From positions 1-47,338 of the forward strand of contig MLHP01000006.1 in assembly GCA_001999425.1 (NCBI GenBank): DNA of 47,338 bases, in the 5' to 3' direction. The notes under the pieces were generated by a model that worked only from the letters and a program-made list of their open reading frames with translations, did no database searches and had not been told where the DNA came from. The stretch is from Rodentibacter genomosp. 2 (GTDB taxonomy: Bacteria > Pseudomonadota > Gammaproteobacteria > Enterobacterales > Pasteurellaceae). A program made the translations under genes and the position numbers. Positions 45,169 through 47,338 of the stretch are shown in pieces (positions within the stretch are counted from its first letter, which is position 1; each line of letters begins with the position of its first letter).

Positions 45169-46086
45169 CTAATTTTTCTCTGGTGTAATACTTTTTGATT
45201 TTTCCTGTTCTTGAACCTCCAACGCATCGCGTGCAGCACGAATACTTTTTTCAATTAACGCTACTCGTTCATCATCTTTTGGCATTAACCGTAACATCAT
45301 CGCCCAAGTCACTGCCGCCATTTTATAATCTTCCGTTTCAAAATAACGAAATGCCAATAAACTTAATGCTTCAATATTGCTATGATCCTTACGGATAACT
45401 TCACGTAATAAATCACTGCCTTTTAGTTTATCCCTCATATCTTCTGAAAACATTAATACACGTGCATAGCCTAGTTTATATTGTAAATTATCAGGCTCAA
45501 GTTTATTTGCTTTTTGGTAGCTATCAAAAGCCAAACGGGCATCACCTAAATTCATACCAATCTGCCCCAGCCACCACCACTTTTGGGCATCCTGTGGATT
45601 TTTCTGTAAATCAATACGAAGTGCGATTGAAAATTGCTGCATTTCACTATCCGAAAGAGGATTTGTCTCCTCTTCTTTCATTCTGTCGTAAAAATAAGGC
45701 AATTTTGCATAAGTTTGTTCTAGCATGGATTCAGCCTGCCAAGATCCAATCATAAAGTAGCTTGCTCCTGCAATAATCCCCATAGCAAGCAAACCTGAAG
45801 CAAACCAAATTTTTCCATAAGATTTTTCATTTTGGATTGTTTTTTCTTCCTGATAAGGGACATCATCCAATAACGTTTTCTGTAATTCTTGTTTAAGTAC
45901 TTCTACATTTTCCACTAGCCCTTGCGCATCATCCCTTTCGATTTCTTGCAAGCGTGAGAAATAGAGTGCCTTATTCAATTCATCACGTTTTTGTTCATTT
46001 TGTGTTTTAAACCGGCATAACAAAGGATAAAAACAAATTAACGCCACCAGTAAAGTGATTGCGACCAAACTCAATGCAAAACTCAT
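45169..46086 (-). CDS. ccmI: Cytochrome c maturation protein CcmI
   Basis: 305 residues. The N-terminal part has a membrane helix (LSLVAITLLVALICFYPLLC), a cytoplasmic stretch (FSRLQEIERDDAQGLVENVE) and a second helix (GLLAMGIIAGASYFMIGSW). The periplasmic C-terminal half has TPR repeats (WWWLGQIGMNLGDARLAFDS, YQKANKLEPDNLQYKLGYAR), as in CcmI/NrfG chaperones that hold apocytochrome c. It starts directly after ccmH. Confidence 0.88.
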   Translation of the reverse strand: MSFALSLVAITLLVALICFYPLLCRFKTQNEQKRDELNKALYFSRLQEIERDDAQGLVENVEVLKQELQKTLLDDVPYQEEKTIQNEKSYGKIWFASGLLAMGIIAGASYFMIGSWQAESMLEQTYAKLPYFYDRMKEEETNPLSDSEMQQFSIALRIDLQKNPQDAQKWWWLGQIGMNLGDARLAFDSYQKANKLEPDNLQYKLGYARVLMFSEDMRDKLKGSDLLREVIRKDHSNIEALSLLAFRYFETEDYKMAAVTWAMMLRLMPKDDERVALIEKSIRAARDALEVQEQEKSKSITPEKN

Positions 46087-46551
46087 CTATTTATCCTTTT
46101 GATTCAATAATTCAGCTAAACGTGCATTTTCTTCTTCCGTTAAAACATTGTCAGTTTTGACCGCACTTTGTTTTTTAGATTTAGGCTTCATTAGGAAAAA
46201 AACGCCGAATAATATGAGAAATAATGGAGCAAACCATAAAATTAAGGTACTCGCTGTCATCGGAGGATCATAGGTCACAAAATTACCATAACGTGCCACC
46301 ATGTATTCCACGACATCATTTTTCGATTTTCCCTCTTGTAACAACTCAAAGACTTTGTTACGCATATCTACCGCGATCGTTGCATTGGAGTCTGCAATAT
46401 TATTATTCTGACATTGCGGGCAACGCAAAGATTGCGTAAGTCGGTGATAATCGTTTTCTTGCTGTTGAGAGCTAAAATTCAGTGCATCAATAGCGGAAAA
46501 TGCTACGGTGCTGCATAAAAGTGCGGTTAAAAAAAGCCCTAGTTTTTTCAT
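46087..46551 (-). CDS. ccmH: Cytochrome c maturation protein CcmH (NrfF/CcmL type)
   Basis: 154-residue thiol-redox protein of System I. A signal peptide (LFLTALLCSTVAFS) is followed by the active motif LRCPQCQNNNIADSNATIAV (near 42) and ARYGNFVTYDPP. A C-terminal membrane helix ILWFAPLFLILFGVFFLM anchors it. The cytoplasmic tail is short; the TPR half is provided by the separate ccmI. It overlaps ccmG by 4 bases. A USS lies at about 46160 and another at 46518. Confidence 0.94.
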   Translation of the reverse strand: MKKLGLFLTALLCSTVAFSAIDALNFSSQQQENDYHRLTQSLRCPQCQNNNIADSNATIAVDMRNKVFELLQEGKSKNDVVEYMVARYGNFVTYDPPMTASTLILWFAPLFLILFGVFFLMKPKSKKQSAVKTDNVLTEEENARLAELLNQKDK

Positions 46552-47096
46552 TGTACCTGCTCCGCAAGTTTGTCATAAATCGGTTTCAACGTTTCCAGCC
46601 ATACTTTTTCGTTTACATCCCCAGCCAAACGATAATGAATCACACCTTTACCATCCACAATGAAAGTCTCCGGCGCCCCATACACTCCCAAGTCTAAGCC
46701 AAAAGATCCATTTTCGTCCTTTAACACAAGTTGATAAGGGTTACCCAAATCTTTTAACCACTTTCTTGCCTTTGCCGATTCATCTTTATAATTCAACCCA
46801 ATAATATTCACACCTTTTTGCGCCAGCTTATTTAAGTATTGATGTTCTGCATAACAAGTTGGGCACCAAGTCGCCCATACGTTTAGCAAAACTGGTTTAC
46901 CTTGACGGAATAGTTCATTGTCATAAACCTTATTTTCAAAGAGTTCCGTTAAGTTTTTCATCGGGATGGGTTTTCCAACCAACGCTGATTCCAAGACCTT
47001 AATATCTTCACCTTGAGCATTACGGTTAAGTTGCACTAAAAAGGCAACAACCACTGCTAAAAAGAGAACAAGAGGAATCAATAATTTTTTTTTCAT
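46548..47096 (-). CDS. ccmG: Thiol:disulfide oxidoreductase CcmG (DsbE)
   Basis: 182-residue membrane-anchored thioredoxin-like protein that keeps apocytochrome c or CcmH reduced. The N-terminal anchor is LLIPLVLFLAVVVAFLVQL. The active site is VWATWCPTCYAEHQYLNKLA (near 74) and the cis-proline and acidic features are in GVYGAPETFIVDGKGVIHYR. The normal upstream neighbour is ccmF. Here 47097-47236 has no gene and an insertion sequence begins at 47237. Confidence 0.95.
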   Translation of the reverse strand: MKKKLLIPLVLFLAVVVAFLVQLNRNAQGEDIKVLESALVGKPIPMKNLTELFENKVYDNELFRQGKPVLLNVWATWCPTCYAEHQYLNKLAQKGVNIIGLNYKDESAKARKWLKDLGNPYQLVLKDENGSFGLDLGVYGAPETFIVDGKGVIHYRLAGDVNEKVWLETLKPIYDKLAEQVQ

Positions 47097-47236
47097 TTCT
47101 ACCGCTCTTTTAAGTAACTATCCTTTCCTCATTTGAAAAAGATTGCTGAAAAAATCAAGTACACTATATTTTCCACAGAACTTCACTCCCTTAAGGAAGA
47201 TAAGAAGTTCATTATGGGGTTATTTTTTTAATAATT

Positions 47237-47338
47237 GGGGCTGACGTAGATTAGCCCTAAATTTCACACCATTTTTGCAATGTTTTTAACTGCTCTTTTG
47301 GTGTACCAAAGTTAAACCGAAATTCACATTCCTTCAAG
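47237..47338. mobile_element. End of an IS1595/IS1016-type insertion sequence
   Basis: GGGGCTGACGTAGATTAGCC at 47237-47256 looks like the terminal inverted repeat of this family, which starts GGGG. The transposase stop lies at the inner edge. The rest of the element is beyond the window. The 8-bp target duplication cannot be tested because the other end is not seen. Confidence 0.7.
47257..47338 (-). CDS. IS1595-family transposase, C-terminal fragment
   Basis: 26 codons in frame to the window edge read LKECEFRFNFGTPKEQLKTL, then QKWCEI and a TAG at 47257-47259. The KECEFRFN text is typical of the C-terminus of IS1016-like transposases of the Pasteurellaceae and Neisseriaceae, a region with the last conserved aromatic and asparagine residues of the DDE domain. 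Upstream parts lie outside the window. Confidence 0.7.
   Translation of the reverse strand, partial: LKECEFRFNFGTPKEQLKTLQKWCEI

Overview
The window is chromosomal DNA from a member of the Pasteurellaceae. Two things point there. By eye I count about 35 copies of the nine-base uptake signal core AAGTGCGGT or its complement, which is the Haemophilus influenzae type of DNA uptake sequence (USS). The gene blocks are also typical of the family (xseA-roxA-rnfH / pth-ychF, mlaFEDCB-ibaG-murA, galTKM-galS-mglBAC). The genus cannot be fixed from the sequence alone. No rRNA, tRNA, CRISPR array or prophage was seen.

Layout. 1-4286 (minus) is the N-terminal 1428 codons of a trimeric autotransporter adhesin that runs off the left edge. 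4287-5084 is a long leader region holding a decayed small gene, followed by an XRE-type regulator. 5611-10816 is housekeeping: xseA, roxA, rnfH, an EamA-type half transporter, pth and ychF. 10817-12158 is a scrapyard with two gene remnants around a uracil-DNA-glycosylase-fold gene, ending in a 207-bp repeat element with USS-tipped inverted ends. 12159-19094 carries a purine permease behind a PurR-like box, the YjjB/YjjP exporter pair, corB, a CcsA/YpjD-like gene, ffh and a small cysteine-tailed orphan. 19193-23959 has a decayed AEC transporter, a YgjV-like gene, a metR-azlC-azlD operon and a KtrAB-type potassium system. 24044-27970 has a Gcr-type membrane protein, tesB and a DUF455 ferritin-like gene. 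28003-35259 is murA, ibaG, mlaBCDEF, lnt and corC, all on the minus strand. 35386-43694 is a complete galactose import and Leloir region: galM, galK and galT on minus, then galS, mglB, mglA and mglC on plus, with CRP-like and GalS-like sites between them. 43910-47096 has two unknown envelope proteins, a VOC-family protein and ccmI-ccmH-ccmG. The right edge enters an IS1595/IS1016-type insertion sequence just upstream of ccmG.

How it works together. MglBAC imports galactose, GalM/GalK/GalT convert it, and GalS with CRP probably controls both sides; the spacing of the sites resembles the enterobacterial gal promoter. The Mla genes keep outer-membrane lipid asymmetry, and Lnt and CorC sit beside them in the same orientation. 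MetR is co-transcribed with a branched-chain amino acid or methionine type exporter.

Most unusual signal. A family of small repeat elements (full copies at 11872-12078 and 43693-43846, one solo end at 23991-24042) has inverted ends that contain the DNA uptake sequence. Its core holds GTAG-headed palindromes whose stems differ in sequence but stay paired.
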